From: Sphingobium xanthum
GTDB lineage: Bacteria > Pseudomonadota > Alphaproteobacteria > Sphingomonadales > Sphingomonadaceae
NCBI RefSeq assembly: GCF_019737615.1
Contig: NZ_JAHKKS010000009.1
Location: 118,333-182,332 of the forward strand
Reading direction: 5' to 3'
DNA: 64,000 bases
Shown: positions 24,231-33,463 of the stretch, in pieces
Position numbering within the stretch: position 1 is the stretch's first letter
Layout: every line of letters starts with the position of its first letter
Program-made: the position numbers and the translations under genes
Notes under the pieces: model-generated
Seen by the model: only the letters and a program-made list of their open reading frames with translations
Database searches by the model: none
What the model was told of the DNA's origin: nothing

Positions 24231-25313
24231 TCAGGCCAGCGTCGTCATCCAGCCATGCGTGTCGGGCTTCTGGCCGAGCTGTACGCCGACCAGTGCCTCG
24301 CGCAGCGTGCGCGCGACGTCGCCGCCATCGCCATTGCCGATCACGAAGCCGCCTTGCGTCGAGCGCACTTCGCCGATCGGCGTGATGACCGCGGCCGTGC
24401 CGCAGGCGAAGGCTTCCTTGAGCTTGCCGCTCTTCGCGTCGTCCATCCACTGGTCGAAGCTGTAGGGCTGCTCCTTGACCGTGTAGCCGGCCTCGGCCGC
24501 GACAGTGCGCAGGGAATCGCGCGTGATGCCGGGCAGGATCGATCCGTTGAGCGGCGGCGTGACGATCGAGCCGTCGTTGAACACGAACATGATGTTCATG
24601 CCGCCCAGCTCCTCGATCCATTTGCGCTCGACCGCGTCCAGGAAGAGCACCTGATCGCAGCCATGCTCGATGCCGACGGCCTGCGGCTGGAGCGACGCGG
24701 CATAATTGCCGCCGCATTTGGCGGCGCCGGTGCCGCCTGGAACGGCGCGCACCTGATCATGGCTGACCCAGAGCGTCACGGCCGACTTGCCGCCCTTGAA
24801 ATAGCCGCCGACCGGCGAGGCGATGACGCAGTAGATATATTCCCGCGCCGGGCGCACGCCGAGAAAGGCCTCGTTCGCGAACATGAAGGGGCGCAGATAG
24901 AGGCTACCCTTGTCGGCATCCGGCACCCAGTCGACATCGGCCCCGACAAGCTGGCGGATGCTCTCGACGAACAGCTCCTCGGGCAGATGCGGCATGGCGA
25001 GGCGCGTGGCGCTCAGGTTGAAGCGCGCGGCGTTCGCTTCCGGTCGGAAGCTCGCCACCGATCCGTCCGGCAGGCGATAGGCCTTGAGCCCCTCGAAAAT
25101 CTCCTGCGCATAATGCAGCACGGCTGCGGCGGGATCGAGCGGGATCGGCTGGCGCGGGCCCAATACCGCATCATGCCAGCCCTGACCCTCGGTGTAGCGG
25201 ATCGTCACCATATGATCCGTGAACAGCGTGCCGAAGCCGAGATTGGCCATGGCGGCCGCGCGGTCCTCGGGCGAGGTAGGGTTGGGAAGCGGATGGTTCG
25301 TGAAGTCCAGCAT
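24231..25313 (-). CDS. ilvE: branched-chain amino acid aminotransferase
   Basis: A 360-residue class IV PLP aminotransferase of the larger (BCAT type II) form. Recognisable are YAQEIFEGLKAYRLPDGSVA, LYLRPFMFANEAFLGVRPAR, the cofactor Lys region GTGAAKCGGNYAASL, and SILPGITRDSLRTVAAEAGY. It catalyses the last step of Leu, Ile and Val synthesis and the first step of their breakdown, in the cytoplasm. It ends eleven bases from the convergent hydrolase gene. Upstream no regulator gene is adjacent. Confidence 0.95.
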   Translation of the reverse strand: MLDFTNHPLPNPTSPEDRAAAMANLGFGTLFTDHMVTIRYTEGQGWHDAVLGPRQPIPLDPAAAVLHYAQEIFEGLKAYRLPDGSVASFRPEANAARFNLSATRLAMPHLPEELFVESIRQLVGADVDWVPDADKGSLYLRPFMFANEAFLGVRPAREYIYCVIASPVGGYFKGGKSAVTLWVSHDQVRAVPGGTGAAKCGGNYAASLQPQAVGIEHGCDQVLFLDAVERKWIEELGGMNIMFVFNDGSIVTPPLNGSILPGITRDSLRTVAAEAGYTVKEQPYSFDQWMDDAKSGKLKEAFACGTAAVITPIGEVRSTQGGFVIGNGDGGDVARTLREALVGVQLGQKPDTHGWMTTLA

Positions 25314-25419
25314 GTGTCGAGCCTGTCAGAGTTTTCGTTCCGGCGATTGCGGACCCGGTATCAGCATCAAGCCGCGCTGTCATGTGCTTGCTGGACGGTG
25401 CAGGCCCGGCGGCTGCCGC

Positions 25420-26877
25420 TCAGCGCGGCGTATGCCGCAGGCGCTTCCAGCCGATCCACACGCCGCTGATCGAGGTGACGAGGCCGAAGATCGAGAAGGT
25501 CCAGAGCAGGATGTCCCAGAGCGGCCGATGGAGGGTGAGGCTGCTGAGGTCCCATTTGTGCAGCATGTCGTAGAGCCAGCGATAGGCCCGGCGGCGGCTG
25601 TCGAGGCGTTGCAGGCCCTCGCCGGTCGCGGGATCGATGTAGAACCATGTCCGCGCGGGATCGTCGAACTTGAGGCGCAGGACGGGCAAAGGCGGCAGCG
25701 CGCCGATGTCGTAATAATAGCTATCCGGCGCGGTCAGCAGGTCGGACTGGACCAGCTTTCCGTCCGGCACGAGGCCGCGTGCCGCCCGCTCGATCGCGGC
25801 GCGATCGGCGCTCGCTTCCGTGAGCGAGGCGGCGCTGAGGATGCGGCGCGGGCGATCGGCATAGTCGAGCGTGACCAGCGCCTGCCCGGCATGGACCGAG
25901 ACCGTCGCGCGTTTGGCGCCCGTAGCCAGCGCACCCAGTCGGGCGAGATCGACCGGCGGCAGCGGCGCGCTCGCTGAATAGGCCTGCTCGGCCTGCGCGT
26001 CCGGATCGGGCGAGGTGAAGGCATAGCCGGGATCGACCGAAAGCCAGCCGCTGAAGATCCAGGTGAGCAGGAACAGACCGCCTGCGAGCCCCGCGACATG
26101 ATGCCAGAGCATCCAGCCATGATAGGGCGTCATCCGTCCGCCGCGGAAGCGCCGCTGCCCGATGCGCGTGCGCAGGAGGCCGACCCAGATGCCGGTGACG
26201 GCGGCCGCGATGCACGGGCCGGAGACCCAGAGCACGACCTGGCGCCAGACGCCCGCATCCTGCCGGATGATAGTCGGGTAGATCCAGTGCGGCACCGATC
26301 CCAGCCAGTTCCAGAAGCGCTCGCTGCGCGTCGTCGCCTGCACGATCGTGCCGCTGCTGGCGGAGACATAGAGCTCGGTGCCTGCGTCATCGGCGAGCGC
26401 GACTTTCCAGAGCGGACGGTGCGGACTGAAGCCGCCCGCCACGGTCCACTGGTCGCGCTCGATCTGCTCGACGCTGCGCACGGATGTGTTCGCGAACCGG
26501 CCCGCTGTCTGCGCCGCCCAGCTTGCGGTGACCGGCGGCAGAACGACGCCCGGCGCGGCGGCAAGCGTCTCGCGCTCGCCCGTCCAATGCGCGATCCGCC
26601 AGACCGGCACGGTGTCGCGCATCTCCAGCACGAGCGATTGCGGTGCCCCGTCTCCTGCCGCCTGCGGCAGGATCGAGACGCGCCGCCAGTCGATCGGCTG
26701 CTGCGCGGCAATCCGCTCAGCTTGCGAAGCGGAGGGATAGGGCACGTAGATCATCACCAGCCCGGAGGCGAACCAGATGGCGAACAGCAGGCAGGTGACG
26801 ATGCCGATCCAGCGATGCGTCACGTAGAGCCAGCGCTTGGCGACATGGGTGAACGGATGGCGGTGGCGCGAGGTCAT
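25420..26877 (-). CDS. PepSY domain membrane protein (iron-uptake reductase type)
   Basis: A 485-residue inner-membrane protein with four or five membrane segments: IGIVTCLLFAIWFASGLVMI near the N-terminus, LWVSGPCIAAAVTGIWVGLL and GWMLWHHVAGLAGGLFLLTW in the middle, and ILLWTFSIFGLVTSISGVWI near the end. His residues next to these segments (VTHRWIG, MLWHHVAG, DMLHKWD) could bind haem. The PepSY-TM family often accompanies TonB siderophore receptors and is thought to reduce or release iron. The receptor gene lies directly upstream in the same direction, separated by a composite repeat, so they likely act together. Confidence 0.85.
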   Translation of the reverse strand: MTSRHRHPFTHVAKRWLYVTHRWIGIVTCLLFAIWFASGLVMIYVPYPSASQAERIAAQQPIDWRRVSILPQAAGDGAPQSLVLEMRDTVPVWRIAHWTGERETLAAAPGVVLPPVTASWAAQTAGRFANTSVRSVEQIERDQWTVAGGFSPHRPLWKVALADDAGTELYVSASSGTIVQATTRSERFWNWLGSVPHWIYPTIIRQDAGVWRQVVLWVSGPCIAAAVTGIWVGLLRTRIGQRRFRGGRMTPYHGWMLWHHVAGLAGGLFLLTWIFSGWLSVDPGYAFTSPDPDAQAEQAYSASAPLPPVDLARLGALATGAKRATVSVHAGQALVTLDYADRPRRILSAASLTEASADRAAIERAARGLVPDGKLVQSDLLTAPDSYYYDIGALPPLPVLRLKFDDPARTWFYIDPATGEGLQRLDSRRRAYRWLYDMLHKWDLSSLTLHRPLWDILLWTFSIFGLVTSISGVWIGWKRLRHTPR

Positions 26878-26890
26878 GGAACGCGTCCTA

Positions 26891-27063
26891 GCCCCTCCTC
26901 TTCAGAGGAGACGCATTCAGGTCGGTCATGCCCCCGGCATGACCTGAACAGCGCGGGGCGCTGTTCACCTGATGCGGGGTGGTGTTGGACGTCAAATGGA
27001 AGCTCTGTGCATACGATGCGTTGCATCGTCCCCACCCCTTGCCCCTCCCCTGAAGGGGAAGGG
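26891..27063. repeat. composite palindromic repeat, copy B, with nested hairpins
   Basis: Read on the minus strand it has the same order as copy A (15877-15983): CCCCTTCAGGGGAGGGG, AAGGGGTGGGGA, a middle part, CACCACCCC, and CCTCTGAAGAGGAGGGGC. Between the last two it carries about 65 extra bases with two perfect hairpins, GAACAGCGC-N3-GCGCTGTTC and GGTCATGCC-N3-GGCATGACC. It separates the receptor and PepSY genes. Confidence 0.7.
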
Positions 27064-27073
27064 TTTATCATAG

Positions 27074-29206
27074 TTAGAACGCCGCGCGCAGCGAGACGTC
27101 GAAGGACTGCGGGCGGCCCAGCATCCATTGCTCGTCGCCATAGGTGGTCACCGCATAATCCTTGTCGAGCAGATTATAGCCGCGCAGGTCGACCGCGAGA
27201 TTGGGCGTCACCGCATAGGAGATGGTGGCGTCGATCGTCGCATAGGCCGGCACGCCGAAGCGGTTGCGATTATCCGCCCAGCGCTTGCCGACATAGCGCA
27301 GGCCCGCGCGCGCCTGGAGCTGGTCGGTCGCGTCCCAGCGCAGCCAGAGATTGGCGGCTTCCTCCGACACGTTGGGAGGCGTATTGTCCGTGTAGACCGT
27401 CGCGCCGGAGCGGAAATCGTCGAAATTCGCGTTGAGGATCGTGCCGTTCGCCTCGATGCCGAAGCCGCCCGCAAGATCGAGCGCGATCGTCGCCTCGATG
27501 CCTTGCGACGAGCGCTGGCCGACCTGTTCGATCGGGCTGCTGATCGTCCGCTGCGAGAGCAGGCCGTTCTTCTCGATGCGATAGGCGGCGATCGTCGCCG
27601 ATCCGCGTCCATCGAGGAAGCTCGCCTTGGCGCCGATCTCGATCTGCTTGCCGGTCGCATGGCTATAGGCGACCTGTCCGCCCGAATAGGTGGTGAGCGT
27701 GCCGAGCGGGTCCACGCCAGTCGCATATTGCGCATAGAGCGAGACGGCCGGCGAGGGCTGGAAGACCACGCCGATGCGCCAGGTCGTGTTGTTGAGCTTC
27801 TTGTCGTTGACGACCACCGTGCCGCCGATCGTCGTGCGCCGCACCTTGTTGCGCTCGTGGCGGATGCCGCCGACCAGCGAGAATTGCCCGGTCAGTTCGA
27901 GCCGGTCCTCGGCGAAGATCGCCCATTCGTGCGTGCGCGTGCGATATTGCGGGGTGACGTCGACCGAGTTGGTGTAGCGGCCCGGCGCGAAATTGAACGG
28001 GTCGAGGAAATCCTCCTGAATGTCGCCGTTGAAGTCGTGCGAATAGGTCAGCTTGATGAAATTATAGTCATAGCCGACGACGAGATCGTTGCTCGCGCTG
28101 CCGCCGAGCGGCGTCTTGAGCGTGATCGTGCCCACCGCCCCCAATTGCGTCTGGTCGTGCATAATGCCGTAATTGTCGGTCCGGTAGATTTCGGCCGGCG
28201 GGCCCGGATCGAAATAATAGCCTTCCAGATTGCGCCAGAAGCGCTTGGAGCGCAGGCGATGGACCTGCTGGCTCACCGTGATCGCCTCGCCGGGGCTCCA
28301 GTCGACCTGCAGGCTGGTGCGATTGTCCTCGAACCACATCTGCGCGTCCGCGACGTTGTAGTTCAGCCGCTTGTTCCGGTCGTCGAGCACGCCGTTGATC
28401 AGCGGCGTGCCGAAATATTTCATCGGGTTGTTGTCGCCATAATCGTTGCGCAGCGTCACGCTGAGGCTTTCGACCGGCGTCCAGCGCAGGGTGCCGGAGA
28501 GCGAGAGGCTGCGGGAATCGCCCCGGTCCACATAGCCGTCCGAACGGCGATAGCTGCCGTCGATGCGATAGGCGAGCTGGTCGCCGATCGGCCCGCCGAC
28601 GCCGGCCGCGGCGTGGAAGGTCTGGAACGAGCCATAGCCGATCTCGCCCTGCGCCTGCGTCGTCTCGCTCGGCTTGCGCATGATGACGTTGACCGCGCCG
28701 CCCAGCGCGCCCTGCCCATAAAGCACGGAGGCCGGCCCGCTCAGCACGTCGATCCGGTCGACCATCCACGGGTCGGTCGGGAAGGTGATCGTGCCCGCGA
28801 CCGGGAACAGCCGCACGCCGTCGATCAGCTGCAGCACCGATCCCTGCCCGTCGAAGCCGCGCGCGGCGAGCGCCGTGTTGCCGTTGCCGGGATTGCCCGT
28901 GCTGGTGATGCCCGGCATGCGGCTCTGCGCATCGGCAATGCTGAGATCGCCGCGCGCGCGGATCGTCTCGCCGTCGAGCACGCTCAGCGAGGCGGGGGTC
29001 TCCAGCGGGGAAAGGCCGAGCCGGCTGCCGGTCTCGCTCGGCGCGGTCAGCGACTGGCTGTCCGGCGTGCCGATGACGAGGATCGTGTCGTCGGACCGGT
29101 CCTCCGCGTCATCGGGTTGCTGAGCCCAGCCGGGCATGGCGGCAAGCGGCGCGAGCGCCAGCACGGTTAGCAGGCTGCGCGGTCGGCGCATGATGAGCGA
29201 TGGCAT
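27074..29206 (-). CDS. TonB-dependent siderophore receptor
   Basis: A 710-residue outer-membrane receptor. A signal peptide (LLTVLALAPLAAMPGWAQQ) is followed by a TonB-box-like segment (DDTILVIGT), the plug domain (ALAARGFDGQGSVLQLIDGV, RIDVLSGPASVLYGQGALGG) and a 22-strand barrel ending in the conserved SLRAAF with terminal Phe. The resemblance is to ferric-siderophore (FhuA/FpvA-like) receptors. It imports a ferric chelate using TonB energy. ATG 29206 has GGGAGAAG upstream. A cluster of GTTAC repeats lies in the promoter region; no Fur-like box was recognised. The PepSY gene follows. Confidence 0.93.
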   Translation of the reverse strand: MPSLIMRRPRSLLTVLALAPLAAMPGWAQQPDDAEDRSDDTILVIGTPDSQSLTAPSETGSRLGLSPLETPASLSVLDGETIRARGDLSIADAQSRMPGITSTGNPGNGNTALAARGFDGQGSVLQLIDGVRLFPVAGTITFPTDPWMVDRIDVLSGPASVLYGQGALGGAVNVIMRKPSETTQAQGEIGYGSFQTFHAAAGVGGPIGDQLAYRIDGSYRRSDGYVDRGDSRSLSLSGTLRWTPVESLSVTLRNDYGDNNPMKYFGTPLINGVLDDRNKRLNYNVADAQMWFEDNRTSLQVDWSPGEAITVSQQVHRLRSKRFWRNLEGYYFDPGPPAEIYRTDNYGIMHDQTQLGAVGTITLKTPLGGSASNDLVVGYDYNFIKLTYSHDFNGDIQEDFLDPFNFAPGRYTNSVDVTPQYRTRTHEWAIFAEDRLELTGQFSLVGGIRHERNKVRRTTIGGTVVVNDKKLNNTTWRIGVVFQPSPAVSLYAQYATGVDPLGTLTTYSGGQVAYSHATGKQIEIGAKASFLDGRGSATIAAYRIEKNGLLSQRTISSPIEQVGQRSSQGIEATIALDLAGGFGIEANGTILNANFDDFRSGATVYTDNTPPNVSEEAANLWLRWDATDQLQARAGLRYVGKRWADNRNRFGVPAYATIDATISYAVTPNLAVDLRGYNLLDKDYAVTTYGDEQWMLGRPQSFDVSLRAAF

Positions 29207-29292
29207 TGTCTTCTCCCTGTCGGCATGCGCGGCGCGGCGCAGGCGTTGTTCTGCTTTGCGCCTGATCAGGGGGAAGCGGCGAAGGGCCGCAA

Positions 29293-29327
29293 GTTACTTA
29301 CGGTTACGTGGCAAGGCGTAACGTTAC
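29293..29327. promoter_or_regulatory. GTTAC repeat cluster upstream of the siderophore receptor
   Basis: GTTAC at 29293 and 29323, and GTTACG (29303-29308) facing CGTAAC (29317-29322) as a perfect six-base palindrome with an eight-base spacer. It lies 87-121 bases before the receptor start. Repeated half-sites of this kind suit a response regulator; no regulator can be named. Confidence 0.45.
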
Positions 29328-29346
29328 AGATCGACCGGAAGTCGGG

Positions 29347-29721
29347 TCAGACGACGACCAGCCGGTCGCTGGCGCCAAGGCCGGCGAGGAACGCCACCGG
29401 CCCCGCATAGTCGATTCCCGGATGGAAGGCGTCGGGCGTCAGGCCCATCATTGCCACGCTGGTCTGGCAGAGCGCGATCTCGACCCCATCGCCGATCGCC
29501 TCGTCGATGAGCTCGGCCAGCGTCGGCTCGCCCACCGCCTGCCAGCGCTCATCCTCTTCCAGCACCAGCATCGTGCGGAACAGCATCACGCTCTCGCCCT
29601 GCGCCAGCAGCCGCGCTTCCCCGCCGAGCGCGATTTCCGCGCGGCCGAGGATCAGCGCCTGCCGCAGCCGACCAGCATCCGCGCCGATCGCGATCAGGGC
29701 CAGAGGTGCCCGTCCGCTCAT
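29347..29721 (-). CDS. DsrE family protein
   Basis: A 124-residue protein with the DsrE/DsrF-like fold: LALIAIGADAGRLRQALILG at the start, GGEARLLAQGESVMLF, and the segment DEAIGDGVEIALCQTSVAMM containing the one conserved cysteine position (Cys in ALCQTS). DsrE relatives transfer sulfur or are of unknown function. The start overlaps the stop of the MoeB-like gene by four bases, so a shared job in sulfur activation and relay is plausible but not shown. Last gene of the coaBC-dut-moeB-dsrE operon. Confidence 0.75.
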   Translation of the reverse strand: MSGRAPLALIAIGADAGRLRQALILGRAEIALGGEARLLAQGESVMLFRTMLVLEEDERWQAVGEPTLAELIDEAIGDGVEIALCQTSVAMMGLTPDAFHPGIDYAGPVAFLAGLGASDRLVVV

Positions 29722-30479
29722 GCCTGCGCGAAAGCAGCCTGACAGGCGGGATCCCTTGGAATGCTGAGCTCCCGAAGCCGCCGCGAGAGCAGGTCGAAGA
29801 CGATCAGCTTGCCAGCCATCGAGGCGCCGAACGGCACGAGCTGGCGGATGACTTCAAGCGCCGCCATCGATCCGATGATGCCGGTCAGCGCGCCGACAAT
29901 GCCTTCCTCGGCGCAGGTCCGCGCCGGGTCGGTCTTGGTGTCGCCGACGAGGCAGCGATAGCAGGGCGCGCCTTCTTCCCAGCCGCGCCACACGCCGATC
30001 TGCCCCTCGAACGATCCGACCGCCGCCGAGACGAGCGGGATGCGCAGCCGCGTCGCCGCGTCGGAGACGGCCAGCCGCGTCTCGAAATTGTCGCAGCCAT
30101 CGAGAATGATGTCCGCCTCGCGCAGCAGGGTCGCGGCATTGTCCGCATCCACGCGCTGGTTGATCGGGATGACGTGACAATCCGGATTGAGCCGCTGCGC
30201 CGCCGCCCGCGCCGCCTCGGCCTTGGGCGTGCCGACATCGTCCGCACCGAACAGGATCTGCCGCTGGAGATTGGAGAGGCTCACCTCGTCGCCGTCGATC
30301 ACCCGCAAGGTGCCGATGCCCGCCGCCGCCAGATAGGCGATGGCCGGGCACCCGATCCCGCCCGCGCCGATGATCGCGACATGCGCGCCGCGCAGCCGCG
30401 CCTGCCCCGCCCCGCCAATCTCGCGCAGCACGATATGGCGGGCGTAGCGCTCGAGCTGGTCGTCGGTGAAGTCCATCAC
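29718..30479 (-). CDS. HesA/MoeB/ThiF family adenylyltransferase
   Basis: A 253-residue E1-like enzyme. It has [20 protein letters not shown], the ATP-binding [13 protein letters not shown], the [16 protein letters not shown] motif, and the [10 protein letters not shown] segment. One zinc CxxC is present (PCYRCLVGD), but the second pair expected near the C-terminus is reduced to a single Cys (RDPACQAAF). MoeB or ThiF enzymes adenylate the C-terminal Gly of a ubiquitin-like sulfur carrier for molybdopterin or thiamine synthesis. It overlaps both neighbours by four bases. Confidence 0.85.
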   Translation of the reverse strand: MMDFTDDQLERYARHIVLREIGGAGQARLRGAHVAIIGAGGIGCPAIAYLAAAGIGTLRVIDGDEVSLSNLQRQILFGADDVGTPKAEAARAAAQRLNPDCHVIPINQRVDADNAATLLREADIILDGCDNFETRLAVSDAATRLRIPLVSAAVGSFEGQIGVWRGWEEGAPCYRCLVGDTKTDPARTCAEEGIVGALTGIIGSMAALEVIRQLVPFGASMAGKLIVFDLLSRRLRELSIPRDPACQAAFAQA

Positions 30480-30934
30480 CCCGTCCGCACCCCGGTCGAG
30501 CCGAAGCCGCCCGCGCCGCGCGCCGTCTCATCCAGTTCCGCGACCTCGACCATCCGGCCGATCTGCACCGGCGCGACCACCAGCTGCGCGACCCGGTCGC
30601 CGCGTTTGATCTCGAAGGCGTCGGTGCCGAGATTGATCAGGATGATCTTCAATTCACCACGATAGTCGCTGTCGATCGTGCCGGGCGTGTTGGGCAGGCT
30701 GATGCCATGCTTGAGCGCCAAGCCGGAGCGCGGGCGCACCTGCACTTCGTAGCCCTCCGGAATGGCCAGCGCGAGGCCGGTTGCCACCGCATGCCGCCCC
30801 ATGCTGGGCAGGATGATATCCTCGGCGGAGACCACGTCCATGCCCGCCGCGCCGCTCGTCGCATAGGCCGGCAGCGGCAAGCCCTCGCCATGGGGCAGGC
30901 GCTTCACCTCGATATCAACTGCCGGCGAGTTCAT
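30476..30934 (-). CDS. dut: dUTP diphosphatase
   Basis: A 152-residue trimeric dUTPase with all five motifs: [11 protein letters not shown] (1), [11 protein letters not shown] (2), [18 protein letters not shown] (3, including the catalytic Asp and the uracil-hairpin), [13 protein letters not shown] (4) and [10 protein letters not shown] (5, P-loop-like tail). It hydrolyses dUTP to dUMP, keeping uracil out of DNA. ATG 30934 is chosen since motif 1 then lies at the normal distance. The start overlaps the coaBC end by 20 bases. Confidence 0.95.
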   Translation of the reverse strand: MNSPAVDIEVKRLPHGEGLPLPAYATSGAAGMDVVSAEDIILPSMGRHAVATGLALAIPEGYEVQVRPRSGLALKHGISLPNTPGTIDSDYRGELKIILINLGTDAFEIKRGDRVAQLVVAPVQIGRMVEVAELDETARGAGGFGSTGVRTG

Positions 30935-32186
30935 CCGCGATCCTTTCGATGAGCCGCGTGGCAACCGCGGTCTTGGGCAGGTCGGGCCAAGTCTCCGTGC
31001 CCGAGGCCGTGACGAGATGGACGACATTGCGATCGCCGCCCATCACCTCGCCGGAGACGTCATTGGCGACGATCCAGTCGGCATTCTTCTTCACGCGCTT
31101 GGCGCTCGCATGCTCGACGACCTTCTCGGTCTCGGCGGCAAAGCCGATGAGCAGGCCCGGGCGCCGGTTGTTCTTGCCGAGCGTCGCGAGAATGTCTGGG
31201 TTCTCGGCGAGGGCCAGCGGATGCACCGCGCCGGTCCCGTCCTTCTTGAGCTTCTGCGGCGCCTCGTCCGCCGCGCGCCAGTCCGCCACGGCCGCGACCA
31301 TGATGGCAACATCGGCGGGGAGCGCATCCTCGACCGCCGCAAACATCTCGCGCGCGGTCTCGACATCGATGCGGGTCACACCCGGCGGCGTCGGCAGCGC
31401 GACCGGCCCGGCGACCAAGGTCACGCGCGCGCCGGCCCGCGCGGCGGCGGCCGCGATGGCGAAGCCCTGCTTCCCCGAGGAACGATTGGCGATGTAGCGC
31501 ACTGGGTCGATCGGCTCGTGCGTCGGCCCGGCGGTCACCAGCACATGCTTGCCATAGAGATTGGGGCCGGAAAGGTCCGGCGCGATGATCGTGCGCGTGG
31601 TGTCGGTCAGCAGCGGCGGCGTCTCGCCTGCTTCCTCCAGCAGCCGCTCGATCTCGGCGAGGATCTCCGCCGGCTCGGGCAGCCGGCCCTTGCCCCATTC
31701 GTTACAGGCCATCGCGCCCACGCCCGGTTCCATGATGTGGATGCCGTCCTCGCGCAGCTGCGCCAGGTTCCGCTGGGTCGCCTTGTGATACCACATGCGC
31801 ACGTTCATCGCGGGCACGGCGAGCACCGGCTTGTCGGTCGCGAGCAGGATCGTGGTCGCCAGATCGTCGGCAATACCGCCCGCCATCTTCGCAAGAATAT
31901 TGGCCGTCGCCGGCGCGACGACGATCAGGTCCGCCTGACGGCTGAGCTGGATATGCCCGATCTCGCGCTCTTCCTTGAGGTCGAACATGTCGCCATAGAC
32001 ATGGTCCTCGGTCAGCACGCCGAGCGACAGCGGCGTCACGAACTTGGCAGCCGCCTCGGTGAGCACCGCGCGCACCTCGATGCCCTTGCCCTTCAGCAGC
32101 CGGACGAGCTCCAGCGCCTTGTAGGCGGCGATCCCGCCGGAGACGATGAGGAGGATGCGGCGTCGGGTCATCTGTGGCGCGTTCAT
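30915..32186 (-). CDS. coaBC: bifunctional phosphopantothenoylcysteine decarboxylase/phosphopantothenate-cysteine ligase
   Basis: A 423-residue fusion. Residues 1-190 are the flavin-dependent CoaC decarboxylase: [20 protein letters not shown], the active His region [28 protein letters not shown] and [13 protein letters not shown] with the active Cys. Residues about 215-420 are the CoaB ligase: [30 protein letters not shown] and [14 protein letters not shown]. The protein makes 4'-phosphopantetheine from phosphopantothenate and cysteine in CoA synthesis. It heads an operon with dut, moeB-like and dsrE-like genes. Confidence 0.96.
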   Translation of the reverse strand: MNAPQMTRRRILLIVSGGIAAYKALELVRLLKGKGIEVRAVLTEAAAKFVTPLSLGVLTEDHVYGDMFDLKEEREIGHIQLSRQADLIVVAPATANILAKMAGGIADDLATTILLATDKPVLAVPAMNVRMWYHKATQRNLAQLREDGIHIMEPGVGAMACNEWGKGRLPEPAEILAEIERLLEEAGETPPLLTDTTRTIIAPDLSGPNLYGKHVLVTAGPTHEPIDPVRYIANRSSGKQGFAIAAAAARAGARVTLVAGPVALPTPPGVTRIDVETAREMFAAVEDALPADVAIMVAAVADWRAADEAPQKLKKDGTGAVHPLALAENPDILATLGKNNRRPGLLIGFAAETEKVVEHASAKRVKKNADWIVANDVSGEVMGGDRNVVHLVTASGTETWPDLPKTAVATRLIERIADELAGS

Positions 32187-32217
32187 AACCGCTCTTATTT
32201 AGTGCGGCTAGCCACCG

Positions 32218-32667
32218 TTATAAGGCCATGATCGCGCGGGCGCCGAGGCCGCAGATGATACCGGTGACGGCGCCGCTGGCAAGCGTCCAGGGAAGTTCGA
32301 AACCAAGCAGCGCGATTTCCAGCCCGATCGACGTACCGGCGAGTAATCCGACAACGAGGCCCGCCACACCCCAGCCCAGCGGATGCCGGGCGAAAGGCCA
32401 GCGCCGGGCCAGCGCCGTGAGGCCGAAGACCGTCGCCATTTGCAGCGCGATCACGAGCATGACCGTGAGCGGGGCGATGATCGCACCAAAGAACAGCCCG
32501 CCCAGCGGCGCGAGAACCAGCGAGAAGAACAGCCCGATCGGCCCGCCGAAACCGAAGAGGCCCGGCGCATAGTTGAAGACCGGCATCAGCAACAGCGCCG
32601 CCACCGTGCTGAGCAGGATCGCCAGCACGGCGCGCAGGATCGGGAAGGGACGGTCGACCTCGCTCAC
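32218..32667 (-). CDS. integral membrane protein of unknown function
   Basis: A 149-residue protein with four predicted membrane helices (AVLAILLSTVAALLLMPVF, GLFFSLVLAPLGGLFFGAII, PLTVMLVIALQMATVFGLTA, GWGVAGLVVGLLAGTSIGLE plus a short Gly-rich last one). No recognised domain. It ends 31 bases upstream of the coaBC start and points the same way, so it could be the first gene of that transcript, although the gap contains AT-rich sequence (TCTTATTTAGTG) that could hold a promoter. Confidence 0.65.
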   Translation of the reverse strand: MSEVDRPFPILRAVLAILLSTVAALLLMPVFNYAPGLFGFGGPIGLFFSLVLAPLGGLFFGAIIAPLTVMLVIALQMATVFGLTALARRWPFARHPLGWGVAGLVVGLLAGTSIGLEIALLGFELPWTLASGAVTGIICGLGARAIMAL

Positions 32668-32776
32668 CGGTTGCCATCATGCCGCAAAGCCGCGATCCGC
32701 GCCAGATTGCTCCGCCAGATTGCTCGGAAAGCACGCGCGCGATAGGGCGAGCGGCACGAAAGACGGAGACACCCTC

Positions 32777-33463
32777 ATGCATGTCGGCCTCATCGGCGGG
32801 ATCGGCCCCGCCGCCACGCTGGTTTACTACGACGCCCTGTCGCGCCAGTGCGCTGCGGCGGGTAAGCGGCTGCACCTCACCATCGCCAATGCCGACACGC
32901 GCGAGATGATCGCGAACATGGAAGCCGGCCGTCCGGACCTGCAGGCGGCGATATTCGCAACCTATGTCGATCAGCTCAAGGCGGCGGGCTGCGGGGCAGT
33001 GGCGGTCACGTCCATGGGCGGGCATTTCTGCGTCAAGGAATTGAAGGCCATCGCCGCCCTGCCGATCATCAGCGCGGTTCCGGCGATGGATGCCTGCTTC
33101 GCGGCGCGCGGTTACCGGACGGTCGGCGTCATGGGCACGCGCGCGGTCATGCGCTCTGGCATTTATGGCGTGCAGGCGGCCGAGGTCATGGTGCCGGAGG
33201 GCGAGGCGCTGGACGAGGTCCACGCGCAATATCTCTCCATCGCCGTCGCAGCCTCCGCGACGCCCGAGCAATGCGCCTTCTTCAAGGCAGCCGGGCAAAG
33301 GCTGATCGATCGCGGCGCCGATGTCGTCATCCTCGGCGGTACCGACCTCTCGGTCGCCTTCCGCGACGACCCCGGCTACCCCATCCTCGACAGCGCGCTG
33401 GTCCATGCCGAGGCGGTCGGACGGGTCGCGATGGACGAGATGGGTGTGGAGGCATTTGTTTAG
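32777..33463 (+). CDS. aspartate/glutamate racemase family protein lacking both catalytic cysteines
   Basis: A 228-residue protein of the Asp/Glu racemase superfamily: MHVGLIGGIGPAATLVYYDA, FATYVDQLKAAGCGAVAVTS, and DVVILGGTDLSVAF followed by PILDSALVHAEAV. In active racemases two cysteines act at the CNT and GCT motifs; here these places read TSMGG and GGTD, so neither cysteine is present. It may be a hydantoin- or maleate-isomerase-like variant, a binding protein, or inactive. ATG 32777 has GGAGA upstream. It diverges from the membrane protein gene. Confidence 0.8.
   Translation: MHVGLIGGIGPAATLVYYDALSRQCAAAGKRLHLTIANADTREMIANMEAGRPDLQAAIFATYVDQLKAAGCGAVAVTSMGGHFCVKELKAIAALPIISAVPAMDACFAARGYRTVGVMGTRAVMRSGIYGVQAAEVMVPEGEALDEVHAQYLSIAVAASATPEQCAFFKAAGQRLIDRGADVVILGGTDLSVAFRDDPGYPILDSALVHAEAVGRVAMDEMGVEAFV

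Noticed and set aside
27128..29170. 680-codon open frame antisense to the TonB receptor
   Set aside because: It lacks domain features and overlaps the well-supported receptor throughout; a GC-driven shadow frame.
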